Shown piece after piece: positions 47,657-59,810 of a DNA stretch of 64,000 nt (position 1 is the first letter of the stretch; each line of letters opens with the position of its first letter). Location of the stretch: positions 7,290,964-7,354,963 of the forward strand of contig OX442428.1 in assembly GCA_949361645.1 (NCBI GenBank), given 5' to 3'. Below the pieces are notes generated by a model. That model did not search any database. It was not told where the DNA came from and saw only the letters and a list, made by a program, of their open reading frames with translations. Position numbers and translations under genes: made by a program. The stretch is from Spongilla lacustris. Taxonomy: Eukaryota; Porifera; Demospongiae; Spongillida; Spongillidae.

Positions 47657-48437
47657 TCATGATGAACGCCACATACATATAGGTTTACCCATTGTCCTCT
47701 GTTTCATTCCATATCTCTTGTCTTTTGCTAGGCCATGTAGTGATCCCCATTTCAGTCCGTCCCATTCTTCATTGCTTTCATCGTCCCCCTTTAGTTCCTT
47801 CACAGAGTGGTCTCTAGTGGGTACACCCTTTCCAACACCTGTTCCTTCTGCCCTTTTCTTTGCACAACACGCCCTCTCAATTTGCCCCCATTTCCTGCAA
47901 ACTTTGTTTCTGAACCTGCACTGTTGAGTATCATGCGCTCCTCCACACCTGTTGCAAGCCCCTAGGCCTGACTGTCTCCCCCTTCTTGGTGGTGCTGCCA
48001 CTTGTTGTACTTCAGGGTCTTGTTCCTGTTTTGTGACACTCTGCAACTGTTCTGCGCGTCTTTAGTCTCCCTTTCCGCTATTTCCGCTGTCTCCAGCACC
48101 TTGGCAAAAGTGAGGTCTGCCTTTGTGAGGAGTCTCTTCTGTACCCCCTCGTCCCTCATACCAAAGAACACCCTGTCTCTCAGCGTCTCTGATAACGTCG
48201 CACCAAACGCACAGTTCTGCAAACTTAATTGCTGCATACCACATATCCCTCCTTTTGTCCCGTTTGTGGAACCGTACGTTCTGCGATGACTAGAGGTTTA
48301 GGCGCTACGTGTGTCGTTAAGGCTGCGACCAGTTGCTCGTACGTTCGGTCTTTCAATTTCTGGGGTGCTACGAGCGCTCGGAGCAGGCCAAATGTAATAC
48401 AGGCGAGGAAAGCGTCCTTTTTCTGTTCGGCTTCCAC
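47657..48437 (-). pseudogene. Ty3/gypsy-like gag fragment with zinc knuckle
   Basis: On the - strand and in three frames: a capsid-like part (LRDRVFFGMRDEGVQKRLLT, KADLTFAKVLETAEIAE), then a nucleocapsid part with CNRCGGAHDTQQCRF, a knuckle-like C-x2-C-x3-H-x4-C, and a degenerate second knuckle (CRKWGQIERACC) whose second cysteine and histidine are lost. Frameshifts near 48230 and 48040. It lies opposite in strand to the pol fragment at 46.7 kb, so the element was rearranged or two copies are involved. Confidence 0.7.
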
Positions 48438-48559
48438 TTTATTTGCCAGGAAGAAATGTTCTAACCGCTCGACGTATTAACTCAACCAGTCTTCCGTTGA
48501 CGCGTCACACTCCCCTGCCATCCTTCTTAGCTATCCCATGCACCCTCGTCGCCCTGTAG

Positions 48560-48585
48560 ACCTCAGGATGCACTCGGATAGCTCA
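48560..48585. repeat. 26-bp direct repeat, right copy
   Basis: Exact copy of 46597-46622 in the same orientation, just beyond the gag fragment. Confidence 0.7.
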
Positions 48586-49456
48586 GATCCAGCTACAGCT
48601 ACGTGTAGGCCTACATCTCTTGTCTGAGCAGCCGGTCGAGGTAAGCAGCCTAACATCATTTCAATACATCGATCTGTCTTGCAGAAAACACAGACTCGAA
48701 GCTTTTAGTATTCCATGGCATGTACTAGTAGTTACCCCCGGCACGGGGCGGCACCTGGCCCACCACGCCCTCTGCTCGACTCCAGCTTTGCAAAATGCTG
48801 GCATGTCCTAGATCCTAGTCTCATTTTATTAACTATGGAATATCCTTGATTTTACTAAATATCTATGGTAACACATAGAAACGCCATTTAAAAATGGCGC
48901 CTTATTGCACCAAAACTGATTTACTATTTTTAAAAATGGTCCCCAAATTCTTCACGACAACATCCACTTTTTTTCATATATTATATTATTTGGATAGTTG
49001 TAGAATTGTTTCAGAGGGTGGCAAAAGTTCTAACCCCCTCTGTTCATTAGTTATAACTAATGGAATATCTTAATTAGCATGATTTTTTTCCATTTTCTGT
49101 ACAAGTCTATGGAATATCATATTTTCAGAAATGGTCCCAGAATTTTGGACGATACAAGGTATAAAATTTGAAATTGCCTACATTTAAACATCATTTAGAG
49201 TAGTATTAGAGGGTGGCAAAAGTTGCAGGTCTGTTAGTTAAGTAAATAATAATCAAGTTAGTAAAAACGCCATACATTCTCTATGGAACGTACCGCGGAA
49301 TGAAATCCAAAAATTTACAAACCGCAACTTTCGTGTCCGTTGATTTCTCCATATGACAACTGATGCATTCATGGCTTCGTTCCACCATGACTAATGAGAG
49401 GCTAGGAAATTTAGGAGTGTTAGGTATTCATGGATTTGATTTTCCACTATCTGTTG

Positions 49457-49575
49457 ACCAAATATGCCAATCATTTACACAAATACACCATAGAAAGTTG
49501 TGTAGTGAATCAGTGTTGTATGAATAAATCACAACTTTCATATGATGTTTTTATGTAAATGATTGACATATTTGG
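49457..49575. repeat. nested fold-back element
   Basis: ACCAAATATGCCAATCATTTAC pairs with GTAAATGATTGACATATTTGGT at 49554-49575 (two mismatches) and GAAAGTTGTG pairs with CACAACTTTC inside it. About 119 bp, MITE-like. Confidence 0.65.
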
Positions 49576-49811
49576 TAACTTAGTATTATCATGCAGTTTA
49601 AAGATGTGCACTGGCAACTATATGCTTACATTGATTTTTTTCTTTTGTGCTATGTAAACATCTGATCACACAAAAAAACAAACAAAGTGTCATCATCTTT
49701 TTTTTACCCCTAAATGGAAGCTGTTGAACAGAAAAGCTATTAGCCCTCAAACAGAAATTGCTGATAGTTCTCAATCAGTATTTTAGTATTCGTAAATAAT
49801 TATTTGAGGAA

Positions 49812-49870
49812 GGGGGGGGGGGGGGGGGGGTGGCTAGCCACCCTATCCACCCTCTCTGGATCAGCCCCTG
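49812..49870. mobile_element. poly-G(19) plus CAGGGGCTGATCC-type terminus (reverse)
   Basis: Reverse complement reads CAGGGGCTGATCCAGAGAGG then a GGTGGCTAGCCACC palindrome then poly-C. Such termini mark non-autonomous hAT-like elements in many animals. Confidence 0.4.
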
Positions 49871-51289
49871 CAGGCATACACTTAGGCATTTAGCATAAGA
49901 TAGTTTTCCGTGTCATCCCGCGAAGCTTTTAATTAATAAGTTAATACAGCGGCCATTTTTAACGTAGTTAAATTATTTGAACTATTACAATAGTTGAAGT
50001 TTATTTAATACACGAGTCACTGCTTTATCAAATGTTTGTTTAACCTTCCCGGGATTCCAAATCCTTAAATTGCTAAAACGCGACGCGCGCGCCCAAAAAT
50101 TGAAATTGAAATTGCAGAAATTGCACTGATGCATGCTCGTCCGATATTGCCTGCTTCTCCCATCTGCGTCCTTACACAATATTAATGTGCATGAGCGAGA
50201 TTGAGGTGCACAAGCCATTGCCGAAGCCTAGGCCCTATATGCCTACTCTGTGCCCAACGTAGCCGCGCGCGTTAACTGCATGATAAATCCTTATTATATA
50301 ATTACATATATATCAGCTGTGAGCTGTCCCTTTATACATGTATATGTAAGCGTATATGTCCTGCATGTTACATGCTGTCCAATATAATAGAACACATGCA
50401 GGCTGTTATGCGGCTGCACAAATGGACATCCGCTTTATGCAACCAGCCATGTACTAGCTATCCTGATATGCGTGTCATGCCGGCAGAGTACCAGGGTATA
50501 TGCATGGATTGAATGCACGCCATTATATTCACATGCATGTGTCCCGAAACTGCATTATACCTCACATGCAGCATACTACTGAAGTTTGCTATATACATGT
50601 ATATATAGTTACATTGCCGCATGCCGGCACGGCGGAATGGTGCTTGTATACATGTATAAATTATAATATGTTATTGGCTTGCTATAGCTCACTACTCCAT
50701 GATATATACATGTACACCCTATGGCTGCATGAAGCTCAGTCATCCTATTTCGAACACGCAGCTAGGAAAACAATTCGCGTTGAGGTGCGAGGGGATGGCG
50801 TACAAACTATATAGTATAACACTGCATGCCTGGCTCCAAAATGATGCAATGTAATATTGACTTAAGGTTGTCCAAAGGTCACCTTAGTGCCTTAGTGCAG
50901 TGGTATAAGTATTATACATGTAAACACTTTAATTGCTGCATGCATGTTATACTTTCATTATGTGTTGTACTTATATACTATGCATGCATATTTACACTGC
51001 ACGATATATCGGTTTGCTGCATGCAAGAACACTAAGATATATGCCTCATAATGCATTATGCAGCTCCACATTACTATATGCATTCATCTGAACTGAAAAC
51101 TATCACACAAAGCAACAATGCACCACTGCATGATGCATGTGGTCCTATATAGACATAACAACAAAAGTCAAGCCAGCGCCTGGCAATAGTTATAGCCAGC
51201 TATACAAGTCTTCAAAGGGCACCCCGCCTTTTGGTGGGACACTGCAGCCGGTCCGGCCGTTGCATGAGTTGCCGGCATACAAAATACTC

Positions 51290-51950
<661 letters not shown>

Positions 51951-52020
51951 AGTGTTAATCTGTGGTTGTACACAGCACCAATATCACTTCATTATCATGC
52001 ATGCAAGAGATACACTCAAG

Positions 52021-52021
<1 letters not shown>

Positions 52022-52079
<58 letters not shown>

Positions 52080-52494
52080 ACACACAAGCACATACACACA
52101 CACAAGCACATACACACACAAGCACACACACAAGCACACACACACACAAGCACACACACGCACACACACACAAGCACACACACACATACACACACACAAG
52201 CACATACACATACACACACGCACACACAAGCACACACACACACAAGCACACACACACAAGCACACACACACAAGCACACACGCGCGCACACACACACACA
52301 AGCACACACACACACATACACACACAAGCACATACACACACACACAAGCACACACACACACAAGCACACAAACACACACAAGCACACACACGCGCACACA
52401 CACACACACACAAGCACACATACACACATACTCACACACACAAGCACATACACACACATACACACAAGCACATACACACACATACACACACAAG

Positions 52495-52554
<60 letters not shown>

Positions 52555-52555
52555 A
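52022..52555. repeat. compound (CA)n / ACACAAGCACAT minisatellite, about 530 bp
   Basis: CA repeat broken about twenty times by AAGC, giving ACACACAAGCACATACAC units, flanked by pure CA. It lies in the last presumed intron of receptor gene 3; on the transcript strand it is a long TG tract just downstream of the ITIM exon. Confidence 0.95.
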
Positions 52556-52575
52556 CAAACCATACTAGGCCATAC

Positions 52576-55500
52576 CACATCTTTCAATGTGCTGTAAGTG
52601 ACATCTTCAGTTGGTGATGGCATTTTGATGAACCCACTCTCTCCTAAGGCCACTCTGACAATGACCACATCAGCATACTGGACACAGGAAAATATAAAGG
52701 AATATAATATAACATATGTCATGTTACATCGTGGAGCATATATGTGTTTGATTGCCTATAATGATGTCATAGAACCAACACATACATGCACACACACAGA
52801 CTCAAATCCCCAACTGATATCATCCCTATTGCTGTTGGTACAAAAAAAGTACCTCTGATAAGGCGAGGGTGTTCGGTTTTGCTGTTGAAGTACTATGAGG
52901 GAGGGAGGGAGGGAGGGAGGGAGGGAGGGAGGGAGGGAGGGAGGGAGGGAGGGAGGGAGGGAGGGAGGGAGGGAGGGAGGGAGGGAGGGAGGGAGGGAGG
53001 GAGGGAGGGAGGGAGGGAGGGAGGGAGGGAGGGAGGGAGGGAGGGAGGGAGGGAGGGAGGGAGGGAGGGAGGGAGGGAGGGAGGGAGGGAGGGAGGGAGG
53101 GAGGGAGGGAGGGAGGGAGGGAGGGAGGGAGGGAGGGAGGGAGGGAGGGAGGGAGGGAGGGAGGGAGGGAGGGAGGGAGGGAGGGAGGGAGGGAGGGAGG
53201 GAGGGAGGGAGGGAGGGAGGGAGGGAGGGAGGGAGGGAGGGAGGGAGGGAGGGAGGGAGGGAGGGAGGGAGGGAGGGAGGGAGGGAGGGAGGGAGGGAGG
53301 GAGGGAGGGAGGGAGGGAGGGAGGGAGGGAGGGAGGGAGGGAGGGAGGGAGGGAGGGAGGGAGGGAGGGAGGGAGGGAGGGAGTACACATGTACTGCTAC
53401 ACACCAAAGACACTACACCCTCACTGCACACACCCCTACCTTTCCTTATTTATATGCCACTGATCTGAATAAGGTGAGAGGGTGGGTGAAGATAAGATGA
53501 GTGGGAGGTGGAGATGGCGGTGGGATAATGAAAGGAGTTGGCAGCTTTTGTTAAGTGCACCGTTAGCACTCACTCCTGTTGCAGACATGCTTCTTGTACA
53601 TCACCATGGTAACAACCACACCTAGCACCAGGATGAGAGCCAGGCCACACCCACACACCACTGCTATGATGATCACAGTGGAGGATGACTGCACTGTAAT
53701 TGGGGGAGGGGCACTATAGTGACCAATTGGGTACCATCCACACACCATCACTAGTCACCTGCACTGCCAGCTGGTATTACACTGGAGGTGTTAGTCTGTG
53801 AGGAAAGTGGTGATGTAGGGGAGGGGAGGAGGTGGTGGGAGGGGTGATATAGGGAGGGGTGGAGGTGGTGGAAGTGTTGAAGGGAGGGTAATATACAAGG
53901 TGAGATATGTGTGCAGTTATGGCTCCTTACCTTTGAGCAGGTGGGTGAGGATGTTCCACTCCATGCACCATCATCCATGCAATCCCTTGTCCCACCTTCC
54001 AGCATATAACCATCATCGCAGATGTAAGTGGCCTGGGCACCAGTCACAACGCCAGTCAAACACACACAGCCATTTGCAATGGAAAGTCCCGTGGTCCAAT
54101 GGGCACATAGGGCGGTGCAGTGTGGGGTGAGAGCAGCCCCGCCCCCAAGAGCTGAGAGGGGACATCCGGCTAAGGAAGTACACATATCATGTTAGTATGC
54201 AGAGCACAGGGTCTTAGGCAAAGTTAAGGTGATCACCAGACCACCAAGGGCTAACTTCACCACATAAGCCATACACTGGCAAGCAAATACATGCACACAC
54301 ACAAACAAACACACACATGCACTTAAACACATGAACACATGCACACACGCCACTTACTCCACTGACCAATTTGACCAACAACACTGGCACATTGGGGAGA
54401 GCCCCATAGTGAAGCCTTATAGTAGTAGACAGTGGTACTGGGGTCAATTGGGGCACCATTGATGGTCAGTTGGACACTGACGCTCTGGCCACTCCCCCCA
54501 CTCTGGGAGGAGGTGCTGGTGTATGGGAGGTGGTCTGGAGAGGTGCCAAAGGTGACCACACATCCTGATGTGCCCACAAGACCAGGGAGGAAGGTACAGT
54601 TGATGGTCACTGGTTGTGTCCTGTTAGCCACCTCCACTTTCAAGATGTTGTTTACTGAAGCTGTAGGTATTGGATACAGTGATTGCTGAATACATCAGCA
54701 TATCCTTACCAATAGCTTGGGAGGCACTTGGTATTCCACCTCCAGTCACAGATACATTATAGAATGTTGAATTACTACCTCCCACACTGAAGAGGCCACT
54801 GCAGCCGTTAGGGTGGCAGCTTGAGGCTTGGACCAATGATGTTAGCACAATAACACCATCGGAATTTGCATAGGTCACTGTGTAATTGCTGGGTGGTGGG
54901 CTACATTGCAAAGTGTTGGCAAGCGTTGCACCAGGCTAAATGGAGTGAGGGGGGAGGGAGGAGGGAGGGGGGCAGGTGAATGGATGACAACAGGTACTAT
55001 TCAAAGGTGTAAAGAACACCCAACAAGTTGGTTCAAAATTGAGTTTAGCACCATGTAAATGTATTATTGCTATGCAAATAAGTAAGGACAAATCGCAAGC
55101 TCATACCAGTGGGGAGGACCAAGTACTTGAGAGTTGTGAGATTTGATTGGTAGTTGCATCATATATTGTGCACACAGAAATTTTCAGAGGTGATGAAACT
55201 ATGATTTCATTGGTGAGGAGTGGAGAAATGGTGTAACATTGAAAATTAAATATTGTAACCTTTGCACTTACTATTGTTGTATACATACACAGAGGATTAG
55301 ACATTTGATAAAGCTCAAAATGTAAATGATTCGTTGCAATAAGTATCAAATAAATTATATTTCTTCTAGACACGCAAAGTGTACCTTTTTATCTTACTGG
55401 GATATTTAATCACACTATCAAAGTTTTTGATTGTTGAATCCAGATTTTATTATGGTTATACATGTATATGAATAAAGCATACATTATGTTAATTCAAACT

Positions 55501-57171
55501 AACGCATTCAAAACATCATTAAAAGGAAGGTTGGATTATTGAAGTGGGTTTTGATGTTCAATAAATAACTACATGATTAGCTGACAACAGTACTTTAATT
55601 AAATCGGCTAATATAAAACTTCAATGGATAACCTCAGGTACAGTTCGAAAATTAGTTGCTAGTTTCAAGACACACAAAGTGTACCTTAATTATATGCATA
55701 GAACCAATACTAATGTGGGGGCCCTATTTCAGTAAAGGGTATCGAATCACTCGGGGGGGGCCCAACACTGATTCCCTAGCATTATTATGTGGCTCTGAAT
55801 CAATTAAGGTACAATCTGTAGCTACACCAAAACATGCTGCTCAGATCAAAGCATCTGAAGAGGGAGGTAATAATTATTCAAAGTGTTCTTCCATGCTGCC
55901 AAACTAAGGGGGACCAACATTTTGCATGCCTTGTACAAATAGCTTATTCAATGGGACTTTTAGCTCTACAAACCAAATGGTACAAATTGGGGGGAGGGGG
56001 GAGGGGGGGGGGGGGGGGGAACCATTTATTTCAGCTGGAAAAAGGGTGACCTAATGTTTCAAAGGGGGACCGATTTTTTTTATTTATTTTTTTCAGAAAA
56101 TATTGGTTCCCCGGCCTGGACCATTTTTTTCTGAAATATATGGTCCGGGGGAACTGTTTTTAGGGGGACCAATTGTTACATGACAGGACCCATGTATAGG
56201 GGGGACCTAAATCGCTACGACACCGGTGTATATCCATAATGCAATACATTTTAATCAACATGTAAACCTTAGTCTCGATCCTAGACAAAATTACGTAACG
56301 TACCTGGTAACGTTACGCTCACGGTACTCTTGGCTCCCTGCTGTATTCCCCCGCAGTTGGTCCCACTCACACCCAGCGTGTAAGGCACTCCAGGTTGGAG
56401 GCCTGAGAACGTGTACTGTCGTGACGTGGGGCCGGCCACACACGATCCGTTGCAATTGGGTGTCGGTGGGCTAGAAGTGAGCGTGTAATTAGTCAGGTTG
56501 CTTCCTCCGTCGAATAACGATCCGTTCCACTCTAGTGTCACGGAGTTTGTAGTACAACTTACAACGGAGGCCGATGGATCGGAGGGCGGGGCTAAATAGG
56601 GGGGTAATCTCATTGTTACCTTGGTGCGTCATTTAATTACGCTGTATCTCTGATCTGACCTGCAAAGTTAATGCAGCCTGTAGAATTCGAAATATCGGTA
56701 TAGGTAGCACCGTTGTTGGTTTCAGCACACGATATTGTAGTTCCATTTAGACTGGATACAACCACTGTCATCGCCTTGGAAACCAGCACTGGTGTAGTTG
56801 TAACGAGCGACAGGTTGTAGGGCACACGACTTTTGGACGCCATATCGCTAATGCTGAAATACGCGGGCCCGATCACTCCAAAGCCGTCGCTTTGCCACCT
56901 CAGTACCGTTGTGGCATTGCTCGATGCGGTGCAAGTAAACGTCACTTGGTCGCCCAAGCAAACTCCAGAGTAGCCATTACCCTTAATCTGTGTAGGTAGC
57001 GAGCACGCAGGAGTCGCTATATATGTGCGGCATAGCCACATACACGAGAGAGAGAGAGTGCCATGAAAATGTATATACGGGTGTATGAAGTAATTAATCA
57101 GTGGACTTACCACATAGCCCCCTCGCTGCTAGTGCTGCTACTAATGCAAACAGATGCATAGCATGCAACAT
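52576..57171 (-). CDS. receptor gene 3: Ig-like/FN3/sushi membrane protein with two ITIM motifs
   Basis: Twelve exons on the - strand: 57171-57111, 57016-56660, 56591-56304, 55198-55107, 54935-54710, 54660-54358, 54169-53931, 53795-53759, 53693-53574, 53464-53440, 52892-52853, 52677-52576; 1890 nt, 630 codons, all GT-AG and in phase. Order: signal peptide; Ig-like (VCLGDQVTFTC ... LRWQSD ... TTISCAE); FN3 (LQPGVPYTLGVSGTN); module over exons 4-5; module in exon 6; sushi (IANGCVCLTG ... GAWSGTSSPTC); short stalk; TM (VIIIAVVCGCGLALILVLGV); basic stop-transfer YKKH; tail with SEYADV and, 27 residues on, VTYSTL, both fitting the inhibitory ITIM consensus S/I/V/L-x-Y-x-x-I/V/L. Such motifs, when phosphorylated, recruit SH2 phosphatases in vertebrate receptors. 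The last exon is uncertain: 52014-51955 (CISCMHDNEVILVL, stop) joins in phase but its acceptor is GAG. Exons 10 and 11 are short (25 and 40 nt) and rest on splice phase. Confidence 0.82.
52897..53382. repeat. (GGGA)n microsatellite, about 485 bp, in intron 10 of receptor gene 3
   Basis: More than 120 uninterrupted tetramers. On the transcript strand it is (TCCC)n ending TCATAG directly before exon 11 (52892), so it forms the polypyrimidine tract of that acceptor. Frames of 160-225 codons in it are artefacts. Confidence 0.98.
55400..56227. mobile_element. half of a CCGGTGTC-type palindromic repeat in an intron of receptor gene 3
   Basis: It ends TCGCTACGACACCGG at 56226. Reverse complemented it starts CCGGTGTCGTAGCG and continues with GGTCCCCC modules and a near-palindrome around GGACCATATATTTCAGAAAA. 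G-rich runs occur near 55757-55763 and 55989-56019. It lies between the FN3 exon and exon 4. The other terminus was not found, so the left limit is approximate. Confidence 0.45.
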
Positions 57172-57179
57172 CTCCGGTT

Positions 57180-57748
57180 ACTTGCCCGTCCTGTCAGTAC
57201 TGCCACATGCAACGCTAGCGCTTACTCCGTACGTATGCGTGTATATATGCCAGCGATGAGTTCATACAAGTGCTGATATCAGATTGAAACGCCGGAAAAC
57301 CCGCTATTTTAATTTATCTGCATGCACACTCGACTCAATATATGTGCATGCAGGGCGGACACGTCCATGATATACTGCTATGCACAGCCTGATATGTAGT
57401 TGCCAAACAATGGATGTTTTATCCCCAACGCGCCAAATGCATGGGTGTGATGTCTTCGCGGTTATATGTATTGCCGCCATCTAGTTATGTTTTTTATTTG
57501 TGTCTAGCATAATATACAAGCATGGACACACACCGTGACCCACAGCTTGTCCAAACCGACCGTGCTACTCGAGCCAAGCTGCTTCTCAGTTCAGCATCTT
57601 CGCAGATCTCCTTACTGCTTTGCTTAGATCACCGTGCATGCATCCGATCAACAGACCATGTCGTGCCAGACCGGTTGCGCGCAGATGCGCGCGCGCACGC
57701 GCACACACGCACACACATGCGCACACACGCACACGCACACGCACACGC

Positions 57749-57838
<90 letters not shown>

Positions 57839-59805
57839 TTACATACACACATGCACCGTAAAGTGGTTCAAAACTACTGATTCAACATCTATCGTTTCTT
57901 TTAATTTTAATTGTAAGGATGTGACTTTACATATAATAAATTGTTTTTAGCATACGCTTCACAGCCATGCATGCATGAATGCGGCACCGATTATACCGGT
58001 ATATGCAATTGCGGCTACATGTACATGTATATAGACAGTACAGTGCATTATACTCTGAATCTAAGCCAGCATGCACGCTCCAAAACGGATACGACTCATG
58101 CGAGATGTGTATACAACAACAGAAATTTAACTGCTGGGAACGGAGTAACTTAGTTCCTTGTAATTGGGTCCGCTTTATTCATTCGGCCGAATCGTGCCGG
58201 GAAGGTCAAATCGCAAAATGTCGGTACATGCATGTACTGTTATCGCCGTCGCGGGTAAAATCATAGATATTAGAGATAGCATCTATATATGGTCAAATTA
58301 AGACTCCTGGTGCATCAACAGCATGGCCTACATGGGTTAGTAGATTTGGCACAAGTATACAGGATTATGGGATAGGTATATATATAATTCCAGAGATGAT
58401 CTATATATAGTAATTAGTGTTTTGAGTAGTGGGGGAATGGAAGGGGTATGGGGGTTGAAAACTCTGACATCAAAAGACATTGACTGACCTGATGACTCCA
58501 TGTGGTAAGCATTTAGCTTTACTACGCTCGTGCAGCATGGGACTGATAAAACCACCTATATTAATTATTTCATATATGTGCATGTTTTGGTAGTGTTACT
58601 AAGTCCATGCCTCGATTCAATATCGATATCGCAGAATAATTTAATACTAAACGATAATAAATTATGATGTAAGCAATCTAAGCATCGCTTATATTTAGTG
58701 CCCTATTAGCAGCTCTTTGCATGGCGCTTATATTATTTATATTGCGTTACGTTACTGGGGACAAGTGAGAACGACTGAAGCATGCACGTTTCAGCTCACA
58801 TGCCTTATAATATGTATAGTTAATAGGCTAGCAACTCAGTGATATAGTTATACATATAATTATATTTACATGTACATGTACATCTAGCACTAGAAGCATG
58901 CATGTGCATACTATAAACAATGAACTCGATATAACTGATCATGCATACATGTATCAGTATACTGTGACAGATAATGAAAACATTTGGTATAGCTATAGGT
59001 GCATGACAAGCTGACATTCATGTAGCCTTCTAAACGGATTCAGAATAAGAAGCGGGAAGAGATAGCGATATATATAGGCACAGCTCAGTTTCACGTGACT
59101 GTGTTGCGTATTAATATCCTATACATGTACAAATCTTCGTGGTTTGAGCCTTGAGGCCCTATGACACAGACTCTGCGATAAAAGGCGTGTCACTGAAGTA
59201 ATTCTCCAGTTAGCTACACGGCCTACTACTGAGTATTTCGTTTTACAAAGCAGGTATACGAAGATTCGATTTCATGCATTCCCTAACAGTAGCATGTTTT
59301 GTTATTTGTGCTCATAAATACTTCTTCTTTTTTTTTTTTAAACGGTGTGAAATTGTAAAATATGCATGAAAAACATGTTAAGCACTAGAGGAGTAGATAT
59401 ATGCACACACCAAAACATGCTTATTAGTATAAATTGGTTTTATCCCATGCATGCTGAGCGCATCTACATGAAGGTCTATAAGACTATAATTATGCTGTTG
59501 TTTTTTTGTTTGTATTATTATACTTATGCCACAGTACTAGTTACTGATCCCCATGCATACACGAAAAAGAAGTGCGAGAACGCTGGATGCGACGTCACAT
59601 ATTGCCAGCATATCCGTATGCGTATACATATTGTTCATACCTGTAGTTAGTGCCACTCAAGTCATTACCACGTTTAATGTAAATTTACGTATAAATAAGT
59701 TGCGGGCGGGGGGAGGGGGAGGGGTAAACCCCAGGGATTTTGTAGCATCATACATGTAGATATAGATATTGGAATCAATGGACTGACGCAATATAGGCCA
59801 ACATT
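57180..59805. other. intergenic region between divergently transcribed receptor genes 3 and 4
   Basis: Genes 3 (-) and 4 (+) are head to head 2.6 kb apart, so both promoters should lie here. No TATA or other promoter element is convincing. Contains one CA microsatellite and AT-rich sequence; no coding signal. Confidence 0.45.
57683..57838. repeat. (CG)(CA)n microsatellite
   Basis: GCGCGC/ACGCAC variants grading into pure CA. Confidence 0.95.
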
Positions 59806-59810
59806 ATACA

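Larger units (their letters stand above)
48590..51285. other. no gene; small fold-back and transposon-end sequences
   Basis: Two blocks of GAGGGTGGCAAAAGTT (49013 and 49207) suggest a diverged repeat. An imperfect nested hairpin spans 49457-49575. Poly-G(19) at 49812-49830 is followed by GGATCAGCCCCTG, the reverse of a CAGGGGCTGATCC transposon end. Otherwise AT-rich. Confidence 0.55.

Noticed and set aside
47088..47678. Open frames of 90-170 codons in the GTACAGGCCTGTAC array
   Set aside because: Palindromic repeat artefacts on both strands with no initiation or domain support.
52756..53500. Open frames of 165-225 codons (GGRE or LPPS repeats)
   Set aside because: The (GGGA)n microsatellite has no stop codon in most frames; only the short flanks of exons 10 and 11 of receptor gene 3 are taken as coding.
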